Origin: Actinomadura kijaniata NBRC 14229
GTDB lineage: Bacteria; Actinomycetota; Actinomycetes; Streptosporangiales; Streptosporangiaceae
DNA: 64,000 bases
Direction: 5' to 3'
Assembly: GCF_001552175.1 (NCBI RefSeq)
Contig: NZ_BCQR01000032.1
Coordinates: 1-64,000 of the forward strand
A program made the translations under genes and the position numbers. Positions 16,925 to 26,041 of the stretch are shown piece after piece. Within the stretch, counting starts at the first letter, position 1. The number at the start of each line of letters is the position of its first letter. Under the pieces are notes generated by a model that was not told the DNA's origin, did no database searches, and worked only from the letters and a program-made list of their open reading frames with translations.

Positions 16925-17601
16925 GAGCGGGCTCCCACGGAAGGGTCGGGCAGGAAGACCGGGCCGGTGGGGGCGGCGTCACCGAAGGGGGCGAGGCCCA
17001 CCTCCTCCTCGGGCGGGCCCTCGGCGGCCAGCCGGGCGACGGCCTGGTGGGCTTCGCCGTCCAGCGGGGGCAGGGTGGCCGAGACGGCGTCCAGGACGGT
17101 CGCCCAGGGCGAGCCCGCCTCGGTGAGGGCCAGGCGTAGCAGTTCGAGTCCGGCGCGGTGTTCGAGCAGCAGCCGCCGTCCCTGGTGCAGGTCTCCTGTG
17201 GCGGCGAACTCCAGCACGACGGCCAGGTGGTCGGGCAGCTCGCCGTCGTCGAGGACGAGTCCGGCCGCGCGGTAGGCGTGCTTGAACCGGAGCAGCGCCA
17301 TGCCGCGTTTGCGGGTGTCGCCGTAGGCGTAGTAGGTGAGGTAGAGGCAGCAGCGTTTGCGGTGGTCGAAGGTGGCGACGTAGTCGGCGGCCAGTTGCGG
17401 CGGCGGCGCGGCGTCGAGATGGTCGAGGAAGCGTTCCAGCGGCTCGCGCACGGTCGATGGCAGTCCGGTGACGGCCCGGCGGATCAGGGAGCGCCGGGCC
17501 AGCAGGTCGTCGTCGGGGTAGCCGAGAAGCAGCGAAGCCGCCTGCCACGCCGTGACCAGCTGCGCGTCGTCCAGCGCGCTCCTTCCGCTTCTGATTCTCA
17601 T
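16921..17601 (-). CDS. narJ: Nitrate reductase assembly chaperone NarJ (TorD family)
   Basis: 226 residues. NarJ is a cytoplasmic chaperone required for molybdenum-cofactor insertion into NarG and membrane attachment of NarGH. The family pattern is visible: ASLLLGYPDDDLL near residue 22, DYVATFDHRKRCCLYLTYYAYGDTRKRG near 73-100 (given here by position), and LPDHLAVVLEFAA near 122. The start codon at 17601 overlaps the narH stop (ATGA). Position between narH and narI is standard. Confidence 0.95.
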   Translation of the reverse strand: MRIRSGRSALDDAQLVTAWQAASLLLGYPDDDLLARRSLIRRAVTGLPSTVREPLERFLDHLDAAPPPQLAADYVATFDHRKRCCLYLTYYAYGDTRKRGMALLRFKHAYRAAGLVLDDGELPDHLAVVLEFAATGDLHQGRRLLLEHRAGLELLRLALTEAGSPWATVLDAVSATLPPLDGEAHQAVARLAAEGPPEEEVGLAPFGDAAPTGPVFLPDPSVGARS

Positions 17602-19316
17602 GGCTTGGGCTCCGTTTCCGCGGCGCCGGAGTCGGCGGGTGGGTTGGCGCCGCCGGGTCCGGCGCCGTCCGGGCGGGGCGGGAACAGGCCCTCGGGAGCG
17701 CCCTTGCCGTCCCAGTTGAGCAGGTTGACGCGGGTGCGCTTGTCGGACGGGCCGGACGGGCGGTCGGCGGTCTGGCGCTGCTGGAGCATGTGGAAGTTCT
17801 CCACCGCGACGGGCGCGGCACCGCCCGAGGACTCCCCGAACGGGCCCCAGCCGCCCATGCCGGGGCCGCCCTCGTAGTCCAGGCTGCATTCGGTGGCCAG
17901 CTCCTCCAGCTGGTGGGCCTGTTCGGCGTGGGCGGGCGGGATGACGTAGCGCTCGTCGTACTTGGCCAGCGCCAGCAGCCGGTACATGTCGTACATCTGC
18001 TCGCCGGTCATGCCGACCTTGTCCGGGATGCCCTCGTCGGGGTCGTGGCCGAGGTTGATGTCGCGCATGTAGGAGCGCATGGCGGCCAGGCGGCGCAGCA
18101 CCGCGTCGACGGGTGCGGGGTCGCCGGCGGTGAACAGCCGGGCCAGGTAGTCGACGGGGATGCGCAGCGCGTCGATCGCGGCGAACAGGTTGCCGGGGTT
18201 CTCGGCGTCGTGACCGGTGTCGCGCACCACGTCCACCACGGGCGACAGCGGCGGGATGTACCAGACCATCGGCAAGGTGCGGTACTCCGGGTGCAGCGGC
18301 AGCGCCACCCGGTAGGTGTTGATCAGGGCGTGCACCGGGGAACGCCGGGCCGCCTCGATCCAGTCGCGCGGGATCCCGGCGCGTTCGGCCTCGGCGGCGA
18401 CGCGTGGGTCGTGCGGGTCGAGGAACACCTCGCGCTGCGCCTCGTACAGGCCCGTGTCGTCGGGGGTGGTGGCCGCCTCCAGGACCCTGTCGGCGTCGTA
18501 GAGCATCAGGCCGATGTAGCGCAGCCGTCCCACGCAGGTCTCCGAGCAGACCGTGGGCAGCCCGACCTCGGTGCGCGGGAAGCAGAAGGTGCACTTCTCG
18601 GCCTTGCCGGTGCGGTGGTTGAAGTAGACCTTCTTGTAGGGGCAGCCGGTCACGCACATCCGCCATCCCCGGCAGCGGTCCTGGTCGACCAGCACGATGC
18701 CGTCCTCGGTGCGCTTGTAGATGGCGCCGGACGGGCAGGACGCGGCACACGAGGGGTTCAGGCAGTGCTCGCAGATGCGCGGCAGGTAGAACATGAAGGT
18801 CTGCTCGAACTCCAGCCTGACCTTCTCGGACACCTGGCCGAGCACCACGTCGCGGTCGGCCAGGCCCGGGGAGCCGCCCAGGTCGTCGTCCCAGTTCGCC
18901 GACCAGGAGATCTTCATGTCCCTGCCGGAGATCAGCGACCTGGGGCGGGCGACGGGCGTGTGCTCCTGGAGCGGGGCGTTGGTGAGGGTGTCGTAGTCGT
19001 AGGTCCAGGGCTCGTAGTAGTCGTCGATGGACGGCAGCCTGGGGTTGGCGAAGATGGTCAGCAGCTTGCGCCAGCGGCCGCCGCCCTTGAGGGTGAGGCG
19101 GCCGCGCCGGTTGAGGGTCCAGCCGCCGCGCCAGGTCTCCTGGTCCTCGTAGCGGCGGGGGTAGCCCTGGCCGGGACGGGTCTCGACGTTGTTGAACCAG
19201 ACGTACTCGACGCCGCCGCGGTTGGTCCAGGCCTGCTTGCAGGTGACCGAGCAGGTGTGGCAGCCGATGCACTTGTCCAGGTTCATCACCATCGCCAGCT
19301 GGGCCATGACGCGCAT
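17598..19316 (-). CDS. narH: Respiratory nitrate reductase beta subunit (four Fe-S clusters)
   Basis: 572 residues. It is the electron-transfer subunit between NarI and NarG on the cytoplasmic membrane face. The first cysteine cluster, CIGCHTCSVTC, has cysteines at 16, 19, 22 and 26, exactly as in E. coli NarH. Further clusters are CEHCLNPSCAASCP, CRGWRMCVTGCP (with the natural Trp of the 3Fe-4S cluster) and CTFCFPRTE...CSETCVGR. A Pro/Gly-rich C-terminal tail is typical of actinobacterial NarH. Its ATG shares one base with the narG stop (TGATG), an operon hallmark. Confidence 0.96.
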   Translation of the reverse strand: MRVMAQLAMVMNLDKCIGCHTCSVTCKQAWTNRGGVEYVWFNNVETRPGQGYPRRYEDQETWRGGWTLNRRGRLTLKGGGRWRKLLTIFANPRLPSIDDYYEPWTYDYDTLTNAPLQEHTPVARPRSLISGRDMKISWSANWDDDLGGSPGLADRDVVLGQVSEKVRLEFEQTFMFYLPRICEHCLNPSCAASCPSGAIYKRTEDGIVLVDQDRCRGWRMCVTGCPYKKVYFNHRTGKAEKCTFCFPRTEVGLPTVCSETCVGRLRYIGLMLYDADRVLEAATTPDDTGLYEAQREVFLDPHDPRVAAEAERAGIPRDWIEAARRSPVHALINTYRVALPLHPEYRTLPMVWYIPPLSPVVDVVRDTGHDAENPGNLFAAIDALRIPVDYLARLFTAGDPAPVDAVLRRLAAMRSYMRDINLGHDPDEGIPDKVGMTGEQMYDMYRLLALAKYDERYVIPPAHAEQAHQLEELATECSLDYEGGPGMGGWGPFGESSGGAAPVAVENFHMLQQRQTADRPSGPSDKRTRVNLLNWDGKGAPEGLFPPRPDGAGPGGANPPADSGAAETEPKP

Positions 19317-22300
19317 CAGTACTCGACCTCCTGGGAGCGGCGGCGGATCACGGTGACCTCGTCGCGCTGGTTGCCGGTCGGGCCCAGGTAGTTGAACGCG
19401 AACGACAGCTGCGCGTACCCGCCGATCAGGTGGCTCGGTTTGATCAGCAGCCGGGTCAGCGAGTTGTGGATGCCGCCGCGCCGCCCGCCGGTCTCGGTGC
19501 GGGGCACGTCGATCAGCCGGTCCTGGGCGTGGTGCATGTACACGGTGCCCTCGGGCATCCGGTGCGAGACGATCGCGCGGGCGACGACGACGCCGTTGCG
19601 GTTGACCGCCTCGATCCAGTCGTTGTCGGCCACGCCGATCTTCGCGGCGTCGCGGTCGCTGATCCAGATGGTGGGGCCGCCGCGCGACAGCGACAGCATG
19701 AACAGGTTGTCCTGGTATTCGGAGTGGATGGACCACTTGTTGTGCGGGGTGAGGTAGCGGACGGCGATGCCGAGCTCTCCCCTGTCGCCGACGCGTGGCT
19801 CGTCGAACAGGGCGTGCATGTTCAGGGGAGGCCGGTAGACCGGCATCTGCTCGCCGAGTTCGGCCATCCAGTCGTGGTCGAGGTAGAAGTGCTGGCGGCC
19901 GGTGAGGGTGTGCCAGGGCTTGAGGCGCTCGACGTTGATGGTGAACGGCGAGTAGCGGCGCCCGCCCGACTCCGAGCCCGACCACTCCGGCGAGGTGATG
20001 ACCGGGGTGGGGCGGGCCTGGGTGTCGGCGAAGGTGATCTGTTTGCCCTCGTGTTCGGCGGCCAGGTCGGCCAGCGGAGTGCCGGTGCGCCGCTCCAGGG
20101 TGCGGAAGCCCTGGGTGGCCAGGTGGCCGTTGGTGGTGCCGGACAGGGCGAGGATCGTCTCGCAGGCGTGCACGTCGCGGACCAGTGACGGGCGGCCGTC
20201 GGCCGGTCCGCCGCGGATCGCGCCGTTCTTGTGCCGCAGGTACTCCACCTCGCGGCGCAGGTCGAAGGTGACGCCCTTGACGGTCGCGCCGAGGGTGTCG
20301 GCCAGCGGGCCGAGCGCCCCCATCTTGGCCGCCAGCGCCGGGTAGTCGCGTTCCACCACGACGAGCTTGGGCATGGTGACGCCGGGGACCGGTTCGCACT
20401 CCCCGGCCTTCCAGTCGCGGACGCGGCCGTGCGGGGTGGCCAGTTCGTCGGGGGTGTCGTGCAGCAGCGGCACCGCGACGACGTCCTTGCGGACGCCCAG
20501 ATGCTTTTCGGCCAGGCGGCTGAACGCGGCGGCGATGGCCTGGAAGGCGTCCCAGTCGGTGCGGGTCTGCCACGGCGGCGCGATCGCCGGGTTGAACGAG
20601 TGCACGAACGGATGCATGTCGGTGGTGTTCAGGTCGTGCTTCTCGTACCAGGTCGCCGCGGGCAGCACGATGTCGGAGTAGACGGTCGTGCTGGTCATCC
20701 GGAAGTCCAGCGACAGCAGCAGGTCGAGCTTGCCGACCGGGGCCTCCTCGCGCCACACCACGTCCTTGGGCCTGGCCTGCGGCGGCGCCTCGGTGGCGCG
20801 CAGTTGGGAGTCGGTGCCCAGCAGGTGCTTGAGGAAGTACTCGTTGCCCTTGGCCGACGAGCCCAGCAGGTTGGCCCGCCACACCGTCAGGACGCGGGGG
20901 AAGTTCTCCGGTGCGTCGGGGTCCTCGCAGGCGAACCGCAGCCGCCCCTGCTCGAGCTGCGACACCACGTGCTCCCCCACCTCCGTCCCGGCGGCCTCGG
21001 CCTCGTCGGCCAGGTCGAGCGGGTTGCGGTCGAAGGTCGGGTAGGACGGCATCCAGCCGAGCCGGGCCGCCTGGGCGATGACGTCGGCGGTCGTCTTTCC
21101 GTCCAGCCGCCCGCCCGCGGTCGCGGCGGCGAGGGTGTCGGCGCCGAAGCGGTCGTAGCGGAACTGGTCGGTGTGCAGGTACCAGTACGCGGTCTGGATC
21201 ATCTGCCGGGGCGGCCGCGACCAGTCCAGCCCGAACGCCAGCTGCGCCCATCCGGTGAACGGGCGGCACTTCTCCTGCCCGACGTAGTGCGCCCAGCCGC
21301 CGCCGTTGACGCCCTGGCAGCCGGTCAGCGTGGTCAGCGCCAGGAACGCCCGGTAGATGGTGTCGGAGTGGAACCAGTGGTTGGTCCCCGCCCCCATGAT
21401 GATCATCGAGCGGCCGCGGGTCTGTTCGGCGTTGGCGGCGAACTCCCGGCCGATCCGCGCCGCCGCCCGCGCCGGGACTCCGGTGATCGGCTCCTGCCAG
21501 GCGGGGGTGCACGGCTGGGACGCGTCGTCGTATCCGGTCGGCCAGTCACCCGGCAGCCCCTCGCGCCGCACCCCGTACTGGGCCAGCAGCAGGTCGAACA
21601 CCGTGGTCACCAGATGACCACCGACGCGTCGCGCCGGAACGCCGCGACGCAGCGGCGCCCCCGCGCCGTCCGGGGCGTCGAAGCGGGTCAGCTCCACCGC
21701 GGCCGGTTCGCCGTCGCCGAGCAGGGTGAGCAGCGGGTCTGCGTCGCCGAGGTCCAGGTTCCACCGGCCCGCGCCCGCCTCGCCGTAGCGGAAGCCCAGC
21801 GAGCCGTTCGGCACCAGCGGACGCCCGGTCGCGGCGTCCAGCAGGACGGTCTTGAACGCGGCGTGCTCCGCCCCGGTCTCGGAACCGGGCAGGTCGGCGG
21901 CGGTCAGGAACTTGCCCGGCACGTACGAGCCGTCCGGGCCGGGCTCCAGCCGCACCAGGAACGGCAGGTCGGTGTAGCGCTTGACGTACTCGGTGAAGTA
22001 CTCCCCCCGCCGGTCGACGAAGAACTCCTTGAGGATCACGTGGCCCATCGCCATCGCCAGCGCGCCGTCGGTGCCCGGCCGGGCGGCCAGCCACTCATCG
22101 GCGAACTTGACGTTGTCGGCGTAGTCGGGCGACACCGCCACGACCTTCTGGCCCCGGTAGCGGGCCTCGGCCATCCAGTGCGCGTCGGGGGTGCGGGTGA
22201 CCGGCAGGTTCGACCCCCACATGATCAGGTACCCGGCGTCCCACCAGTCCCCGGACTCGGGCACGTCGGTCTGGTCGCCGAACACCTGCGGGGAGGCCAC

Positions 22301-23026
22301 CGGCAGGTCGGCGTACCAGTCGTAGAACGACAGCATCGTCCCGCCCAGCAGGGACACGAACCGCGTGCCGGAGGCGTGCGACACCATCGACATCGCCGGG
22401 ATCGGCGAGAACCCCGCCACCCGGTCGGGCCCGAACTCGGCGACGGTGTGGACATGCGCCGCCGCGATCATCTCGACCGCCTCGTCCCAGGACGCCCGCA
22501 CCAGCCCGCCCCGGCCGCGCGCCGACTTGTACCGCCGGGCGCGCCCGGGGTCGGACACGATCTCCGCCCACGCCGCCACGGGGTCCCCCGTGCGGGCGCG
22601 CGCCTCCCGGTACATCTCCAGCAGCACCCCGCGCACGTACGGGTACCGGACGCGGGTGGGCGAGTAGGTGTACCAGGAGAACGCCGCGCCGCGCGGGCAG
22701 CCCCGGGGCTCGTACTCGGGCCGGTCCGGCCCGACCGACGGGTAGTCGGTCTGCTGGGCCTCCCAGGTGATGATGCCGTCCTTGACGTACACCTTCCACG
22801 AGCACGAGCCGGTGCAGTTCACGCCGTGCGTGGACCGCACCACCTTGTCGTGCGCCCAGCAGTCCCGGTAGAACGCGTCCGCCTGCCGACCGCCGACCTT
22901 GTACAGCGCCCGCCGGTCGGCGGAGACCTCCGCCCGGGTGAAGAAACGCCGCGTGCCCACCAGGGCCTGGGTCGCCGCGTCGTCGATCCCGGTCCGTCCC
23001 GCCCTTCGGCCCCTGCCCGAACTCAC
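19316..23026 (-). CDS. narG: Respiratory nitrate reductase alpha subunit (Mo-bisMGD)
   Basis: 1,236 residues, close to E. coli NarG (1,247). It reduces nitrate to nitrite at a molybdenum bis-MGD centre on the cytoplasmic side. The FS0 cluster ligands are His67, Cys71, Cys75 and Cys110, with the same spacing as the His-Cys3 set of E. coli. The Mo region contains YADLPVASPQVFGDQTDVPES and WGSNLPVTRTPDAHW. The GTG start at 23026 is chosen for its GGAAGGA upstream element and N-terminal length; no twin-arginine export signal is seen, as expected for cytoplasm-facing NarG. It is flanked by narK upstream and narHJI downstream. Confidence 0.96.
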   Translation of the reverse strand: MSSGRGRRAGRTGIDDAATQALVGTRRFFTRAEVSADRRALYKVGGRQADAFYRDCWAHDKVVRSTHGVNCTGSCSWKVYVKDGIITWEAQQTDYPSVGPDRPEYEPRGCPRGAAFSWYTYSPTRVRYPYVRGVLLEMYREARARTGDPVAAWAEIVSDPGRARRYKSARGRGGLVRASWDEAVEMIAAAHVHTVAEFGPDRVAGFSPIPAMSMVSHASGTRFVSLLGGTMLSFYDWYADLPVASPQVFGDQTDVPESGDWWDAGYLIMWGSNLPVTRTPDAHWMAEARYRGQKVVAVSPDYADNVKFADEWLAARPGTDGALAMAMGHVILKEFFVDRRGEYFTEYVKRYTDLPFLVRLEPGPDGSYVPGKFLTAADLPGSETGAEHAAFKTVLLDAATGRPLVPNGSLGFRYGEAGAGRWNLDLGDADPLLTLLGDGEPAAVELTRFDAPDGAGAPLRRGVPARRVGGHLVTTVFDLLLAQYGVRREGLPGDWPTGYDDASQPCTPAWQEPITGVPARAAARIGREFAANAEQTRGRSMIIMGAGTNHWFHSDTIYRAFLALTTLTGCQGVNGGGWAHYVGQEKCRPFTGWAQLAFGLDWSRPPRQMIQTAYWYLHTDQFRYDRFGADTLAAATAGGRLDGKTTADVIAQAARLGWMPSYPTFDRNPLDLADEAEAAGTEVGEHVVSQLEQGRLRFACEDPDAPENFPRVLTVWRANLLGSSAKGNEYFLKHLLGTDSQLRATEAPPQARPKDVVWREEAPVGKLDLLLSLDFRMTSTTVYSDIVLPAATWYEKHDLNTTDMHPFVHSFNPAIAPPWQTRTDWDAFQAIAAAFSRLAEKHLGVRKDVVAVPLLHDTPDELATPHGRVRDWKAGECEPVPGVTMPKLVVVERDYPALAAKMGALGPLADTLGATVKGVTFDLRREVEYLRHKNGAIRGGPADGRPSLVRDVHACETILALSGTTNGHLATQGFRTLERRTGTPLADLAAEHEGKQITFADTQARPTPVITSPEWSGSESGGRRYSPFTINVERLKPWHTLTGRQHFYLDHDWMAELGEQMPVYRPPLNMHALFDEPRVGDRGELGIAVRYLTPHNKWSIHSEYQDNLFMLSLSRGGPTIWISDRDAAKIGVADNDWIEAVNRNGVVVARAIVSHRMPEGTVYMHHAQDRLIDVPRTETGGRRGGIHNSLTRLLIKPSHLIGGYAQLSFAFNYLGPTGNQRDEVTVIRRRSQEVEY

Positions 23027-23091
23027 CCGTGGCCGTCCTTCCGTCTCGCGCCACTCGACCCGTGCACCGTCCCGCCCCTCCCCCGCGCCCG

Positions 23092-24345
23092 TCAGGCCTG
23101 CCGGACGACCTGTCGGCCGGCGGGCCGCCCTCCCCGCACGGCGCGCTGCACCACCACGACGGTGAACACCACGGACGCGGCCGCCACCACGGCGAGCAGG
23201 ACCAGCCCGAGGGCGTAGGAGCCGTAGGCGCCGTAGATGGAGCCCATCACCAGCGGCGGGACGAAGCCGCCCAGCCCTCCCGCCGCGCCGACCACCCCGG
23301 TGACCGCGCCGACCTTGTTGGCCGGGGCCAGCTGCGCGACCAGCGCGAACGTCGCGCCGCTTCCCGCCCCCAGCGCCGCGGCCATCGACAGGAACGCCAC
23401 CGTTCCCAGCGGCATCAGCGGCGGGGCGAACGCCTGCGCCAGCGCGCCCACCATCACGACCGCCAGCGTCACGGCCAGCACCCGGGCGGAACCGAACCTG
23501 TCCGACAGCCATCCCCCGAGCGGGCGCATCACCACCGCCAGGATCACGAAACCGGCCATCCGGTTGGCCGCGTCCGCCTGCGTCAGCCCGTACTGGCTCT
23601 TCAGGTAGGTGGGCAGATACACCGAGAACGCCACATAACCGCCGAACGCGACCGCGTACAGCGCGGACGCCTGCCAGGTGACCCCCAGCCGCAGCGTCGC
23701 CGCCAGCCGCCGGGCCAGGGGCTCCGACGGCGCCGTACGGCCGGGCGCCTCGCGCAGCACCAGCACGGCCACCACCGCGTAGACCGCCAGCACGACCGCC
23801 GTCACCACGAACGGAGTCGCCGTGCCGGACGCGTCGACCATCCTCACCGTCGTCAGCGCGCTGATCGCGGTGCCGCCCATCCCGGCGCCGAACACCCCGA
23901 TCGCCAGCCCCCGGCGCTCGGGCGGGAACCAGGCGTTGACGAACGGCACCCCGACCGCGAACGCCGTCCCGCCGATCCCCAGGAAGAACCCGCCGACCAG
24001 CAGCGCCGTCAGCGACGAATGCCCGGCCAGTCCCAGATAGAGGACGGGGACGATGGTGGCGGCCGACACCAGGGGGAACATGATCCGCCCGCCGAACCGG
24101 TCGGTCAGCGCGCCCACCGGGATCCGGCCGACCGAGCCCACCACCACCGGCACGGCCACCAGCAGCGCCTGCTGGAACGCGCTCAGCCGCAGGTCGTCCT
24201 TGAACCGGGGGCCGAGCGGGCTGAGCAACGCCCACGCCCAGAAGTTCACCGTGAATCCCACGGTGGCCATCGCCAGCATGGCCATCGGCCGCCCCGTCCC
24301 GGCGGGCGCCGCCCGAGACGGCGTGGACTGTCGCTCTCCTGCCAC
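23092..24345 (-). CDS. narK: Nitrate/nitrite transporter (MFS, NarK/NasA family)
   Basis: 417 residues with about 12 hydrophobic segments. It imports nitrate and/or exchanges it for nitrite. The NarK signature is present in both halves (FFLGIGGTAFAVGVPFVNAWFPPERRGLAIGVFG near 116-150, by position, and AALGAGSGATFALVAQL near 335). The N terminus has the family sequence FTVNFWAWALLSPLGP. The GTG start at 24345 follows GGGGGAG. It precedes narG by 65 bp in the same direction, so it is probably the first gene of the nar operon. Whether it is a proton symporter (type I) or antiporter (type II) is not certain. Confidence 0.93.
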   Translation of the reverse strand: MAGERQSTPSRAAPAGTGRPMAMLAMATVGFTVNFWAWALLSPLGPRFKDDLRLSAFQQALLVAVPVVVGSVGRIPVGALTDRFGGRIMFPLVSAATIVPVLYLGLAGHSSLTALLVGGFFLGIGGTAFAVGVPFVNAWFPPERRGLAIGVFGAGMGGTAISALTTVRMVDASGTATPFVVTAVVLAVYAVVAVLVLREAPGRTAPSEPLARRLAATLRLGVTWQASALYAVAFGGYVAFSVYLPTYLKSQYGLTQADAANRMAGFVILAVVMRPLGGWLSDRFGSARVLAVTLAVVMVGALAQAFAPPLMPLGTVAFLSMAAALGAGSGATFALVAQLAPANKVGAVTGVVGAAGGLGGFVPPLVMGSIYGAYGSYALGLVLLAVVAAASVVFTVVVVQRAVRGGRPAGRQVVRQA

Positions 24346-24497
24346 CAGCTATCACTCCCCCAGCGCGGTTCACGGACCCGCGTCACCGTTCGGGATATCC
24401 CGGCCGCCTACTGCGCAACCGCCGGCCCGGCCCAATGCCGATCTCACCCTCGTCCCCTCCGTCAAGCCCGTCCCAGGGAGCCGGGTCCTCTCTACAA

Positions 24498-24511
24498 GGG
24501 ACCTTCAGCCG
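24498..24511 (-). promoter_or_regulatory. Possible weak second DosR/DevR-like half site upstream of narK
   Basis: GGGACC half site with a poor second half, about 150 bp upstream of the narK start. It matters only because a perfectly symmetric copy lies 240 bp further upstream. Part of a 637-bp interval (24346-24982) with no intact gene. Confidence 0.25.
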
Positions 24512-24740
24512 ACGGCCCGACGGGGCGAAAGCAGGTACATCACCAGGCAAAGCGAACAGCCCGTGGGTTGTTTTTCCTTGACCGGACCGACCCCGACCGG
24601 GTCCAGGCGTGTGCGGCGACCCGTCCGGGGTGTTCGCGGATGTCGGCGGCCGTGGGTGAGGGGTTCGGGTCGCGTAGGTGGATGTTCGGTGGCGATGCCC
24701 GCCGGAGCTCATCTCCAAGGGACGAACGGCCTCCGGCTCG

Positions 24741-24754
24741 GGACCAAGGTCCCT
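24741..24754. promoter_or_regulatory. Symmetric DosR/DevR-type box (GGGACC-AA-GGTCCC)
   Basis: The 14-bp core is perfectly palindromic and agrees at 12 of 14 positions with the mycobacterial DosR core GGGACTWWAGTCCC. It lies directly in front of the nitroreductase (Acg-type) remnant and about 400 bp upstream of narK; acg-type and narK-type genes are members of the known DosR regulon of mycobacteria. The functional claim here is inference. Confidence 0.55.
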
Positions 24755-24764
24755 GGCGACGGCT

Positions 24765-24890
24765 GGTCACCGCCGCCGGTGCTCAACACCCAGCCGTGGC
24801 GTTTCGCGCTGCGCGATGACCGGGTCCTGGAACTGCGCCTCGATCCGTCGCGCCGGCTCGCGGCCACCGACCCGCGCGGCCGTGCGGCCG
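24765..24890 (+). pseudogene. Nitroreductase (Acg-type) remnant
   Basis: In one frame the sequence reads SPPPVLNTQPWRFALRDD then RVLELRLDPSRRLAATDPRGRA, the conserved N-terminal block (SVLNTQPWRF, ADPxRRLxxTDPxGRE) of actinobacterial Acg-like nitroreductases. The start is missing and the reading collapses after about 40 codons, roughly 90 bp before the sigma-factor gene. It is a deletion remnant. Confidence 0.6.
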
Positions 24891-24982
24891 GTCCGGGAGA
24901 AGGTGGTCCCGGTGCGGCGGGACCACATGCGCGGGATCGGCCAGGCGTGGCCGCTCGCTGATCTACGCTCGGTGAGGTGGAC

Positions 24983-25987
24983 ATGCCGCACGAGCCGACC
25001 GCGCAGGCCGATGCCCTCCTGGCACGCGCCGGGCAGGGCGACGCCGCGGCCTTCGACGAGCTCGTCGCGGCGCATCGCAGGGAGCTGTTCGCGCACTGCT
25101 ACCGCATGCTCGGATCGCTGGAGGACGCCGAGGACGCCCTGCAGGAGACACTCCTGAACGCCTGGAAGGGCCTGCGGGGCTTCGAAGGGCGCAGTTCGCT
25201 GCGCACCTGGCTCTACCGGATCAGCACCAACGTCTGCATCCGGTCGGCCTCCGGGCGCGGGCCGCGCATCCTGTCGACCGACCACGGGCCGCCGCTGACC
25301 GATCCGTCCGACCTCGGCGAGCCGGTCGCCGGGCCGATCTGGCTGGAGCCCTGGCCGGACCACGACCCGGCCGAACGCTACCTGCGGCGCGAAGGGGTCG
25401 AGCTCGCCTTCGTCGCCGCCCTCCAGCACCTTCCCGGAACGCAGCGCGCCGTGCTGATCCTGCGCGAGGTGCTCGGCTATTCGGCCGCGGAGACGGCGGG
25501 GATCCTCGACACCACGGCGGCGTCGGTGAACTCGGCGCTGCAACGGGCGCGGAAGGCCGTCGAGGAGCGGATGCCCGCGACCACCCAGCGGGCCGAGCTC
25601 GACGCCCTGGGCGAGGACGGCCGCCGCGCGTTGGTCGAGGCGTTCGTCTCCGCCTGGGAACGGGCCGACGTGGACGCCCTGGTGTCCCTGCTGGCCGACG
25701 ACGCGCGGTTCACGATGCCGCCACTTCCCGCCTGGTTCGACGGCGTGGCGGCCGTGCGCCGCTTCTTCGCCGAGCGGGTCTTCGCCACCGCGTGGCGGCT
25801 GGTGCCGATCCAGGTCAACGGGCAGCTGGGATTCGCCTGCTACCAGGAGCGGGACGGCCGCCTCCGGCTCTCCGCGATCAACGCCCTGGGCGTCCGCGAC
25901 GGGTCGATCAGCGAGATCAGCGGTTTCATCGACCCCGCCGTCCTCGCCCGCTCCGGTCTGCCGGAGGAGTTTCCGCCGGAGCGATGA
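24983..25987 (+). CDS. ECF-type RNA polymerase sigma factor with C-terminal SnoaL-like domain
   Basis: 334 residues. Region 2 (about 20-90) contains ELFAHCYRMLGSLEDAEDALQETL and LRTWLYRISTNVC; region 4 (about 135-190) contains LPGTQRAVLILREVLGYSAAETAGIL and TTAASVNSALQRARK. The last ~130 residues are a SnoaL/NTF2-like domain (LVSLLADDARFTMPPLPAWFDG), as in SigG/SigJ-like ECF groups where this domain modulates activity without a separate anti-sigma factor. The ATG at 24983 is preferred over the GTG at 24977 because GGTGAGG lies just before it. The DHFR-fold gene follows 54 bp downstream and may be cotranscribed. Confidence 0.9.
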   Translation: MPHEPTAQADALLARAGQGDAAAFDELVAAHRRELFAHCYRMLGSLEDAEDALQETLLNAWKGLRGFEGRSSLRTWLYRISTNVCIRSASGRGPRILSTDHGPPLTDPSDLGEPVAGPIWLEPWPDHDPAERYLRREGVELAFVAALQHLPGTQRAVLILREVLGYSAAETAGILDTTAASVNSALQRARKAVEERMPATTQRAELDALGEDGRRALVEAFVSAWERADVDALVSLLADDARFTMPPLPAWFDGVAAVRRFFAERVFATAWRLVPIQVNGQLGFACYQERDGRLRLSAINALGVRDGSISEISGFIDPAVLARSGLPEEFPPER

Positions 25988-26041
25988 ATCCGGCGGGCGC
26001 GCTGTCTCTACCCGGGTGAAGGCTTCCGAAGGGAGACAAGG

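Noticed and set aside
23027-24373. N-terminal extension of narG through the narK region
   Set aside because: The narG frame stays open upstream, but that part is the shifted reading of narK; the GTG at 23026 has a proper ribosome binding site and gives the normal NarG length.
20231-24819. Long plus-strand frames (about 995 and 596 codons) over narG/narK
   Set aside because: Antisense of narG and narK; composition is dominated by Arg, Gly and Pro, with no protein family.
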